A stretch of 6,388 nucleotides of DNA, taken from positions 1-6,388 of the forward strand of contig JAJQID010000142.1 in the NCBI GenBank assembly GCA_021199405.1. The letters run 5' to 3'. The position numbers and the translations under genes are program-made. The first letter of the stretch is position 1, and each line of letters begins with the position of its first letter. Of this stretch, positions 5,756 through 6,388 are shown one piece after another. Source of the stretch: Lachnospiraceae bacterium. GTDB lineage: Bacteria; Bacillota; Clostridia; Lachnospirales; Lachnospiraceae. The notes below the pieces were generated by a model. That model was not told where the DNA came from. It saw only the letters and a program-made list of their open reading frames with translations, and did not search any database.

Positions 5756-6388
5756 TCTGCTTTCTTTCCTCCCATTTGCTCATGAGCCTGGCCCGTTTCC
5801 TGGGTCTCTCCTCCCCATGATCTTCTTCCTTCTGCCGGAAGGAGGACAACTGCTCCAGCAGCTGATCCGGACTCAGCCCTCTGGACAGTACGCCTTCTCT
5901 GGCCACCGTGATCTGCCCTGTCTCCTCACTGACCACAATGACAAAGGCATCCGTATTCTCACTGGCTCCCAATGCCGCCCTGTGACGGGTCCCCAGCTCC
6001 TTGCTGACTGACATATCCTCAGACAGGGGCAGATAGCAGGTAGCCGCCACTATCCGGTCCCCGCTGATCACCACTGCGCCGTCGTGCAGCGGCGTATTAT
6101 GCTCAAATATATTGACCAGAAGCTGCATACTGACCACAGCATCAATCTCAATACCGGTTTCCACATAATCGGTCAACTTCTGATAATTCTCCAGCAAAAT
6201 CAATGCGCCTGTCTTATCCTTGCTCATGATGGTACAGGCCTTCACAATGCTCTGCATGGTCTTATCGGAAAACTTTCCCTCCGGATTCATGCGATCGCCC
6301 AGATTGATAAGGCGAAAAATAATATTTTTACACAGCTCCTCCACCAAATTACGAAGCTCCGGCTGGAAAATAAACACAATCGCAATCA
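5715..6388 (-). CDS. cdaA: Diadenylate cyclase CdaA, catalytic part (5' end outside window)
   Basis: CdaA makes cyclic di-AMP from two ATP at the membrane. The frame is open to the right edge, so the start and the N-terminal membrane helices expected for CdaA (about 100 residues) are outside. Numbering from the GTG at 6377, the visible part begins with the FIFQPELRN segment (2-10) that follows the helices in CdaA. It then has the DisA_N/DAC catalytic motifs: NTPLHDGAVVI (94-104) with the DGA triplet at 99-101, and GTRHRAALG (129-137) with the RHR triplet at 131-133, both needed for ATP binding and catalysis. After the domain, residues 182-220 form a strongly charged tail rich in Arg, Lys and Glu. 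The neighbouring cdaR overlaps its end by 41 nt. The motifs and neighbour rule out DisA (a DNA-scanning protein with other domains). The GTG at 6377 is internal, not a start. Confidence 0.95.
   Translation of the reverse strand, partial: IAIVFIFQPELRNLVEELCKNIIFRLINLGDRMNPEGKFSDKTMQSIVKACTIMSKDKTGALILLENYQKLTDYVETGIEIDAVVSMQLLVNIFEHNTPLHDGAVVISGDRIVAATCYLPLSEDMSVSKELGTRHRAALGASENTDAFVIVVSEETGQITVAREGVLSRGLSPDQLLEQLSSFRQKEEDHGEERPRKRARLMSKWEERKQNEKQQGSTEKIEG
5768..5773 (-). promoter_or_regulatory. Ribosome binding site for cdaR inside cdaA
   Basis: GGGAGG on the - strand, 12 nt before the cdaR ATG, lies in the part of cdaA that encodes the charged tail (MSKWEERK). The spacing is long, so part of cdaR translation may depend on ribosomes finishing cdaA. 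Confidence 0.55.

Overview
The window looks like chromosomal DNA from a low-to-moderate GC Firmicute, most likely a Clostridia/Lachnospiraceae-type gut or anaerobe lineage. The reasons are the CdaA/CdaR c-di-AMP pair, an HPr with both His15 and the Gram-positive regulatory Ser46, strong AGGAGG-type ribosome binding sites and tightly packed operons. The genus assignment is inference; no rRNA or other marker gene is present. Both ends of the window cut a gene.

Left part (2-4114, + strand) is one compact operon of five genes: the C-terminal part of a circularly permuted ATP-grasp amide ligase, a short alpha-E protein, a transglutaminase-fold cysteine protease-like enzyme, and two tandem members of the succinylglutamate desuccinylase/aspartoacylase (AstE/AspA, M14-like) family. 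The junctions are a 19-nt overlap, a 3-nt gap and two 4-nt ATGA overlaps, so translation is probably coupled throughout. The first AstE/AspA-like protein has a complete zinc site. The second has lost both zinc-binding histidines at the aligned positions and looks like a pseudoenzyme. The ATP-grasp/alpha-E/transglutaminase set is a known conserved cassette with a predicted role in making and trimming peptides or amides, but its product is unknown. Adding an active/inactive pair of zinc amidohydrolase-like proteins is the most interesting point of the window.

Right part (4125-6388, - strand) reads from the right edge inward: the catalytic part of the diadenylate cyclase CdaA, the membrane-anchored YbbR-repeat protein CdaR (41-nt overlap), and an HPr-family phosphocarrier. 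In the usual Firmicute arrangement cdaA-cdaR is followed by glmM; here HPr takes that position and is the last gene.

The two operons converge with only 10 bp between their stop codons and no convincing terminator. No tRNA, rRNA, mobile element, CRISPR array or gene-free stretch longer than about 50 bp was found.
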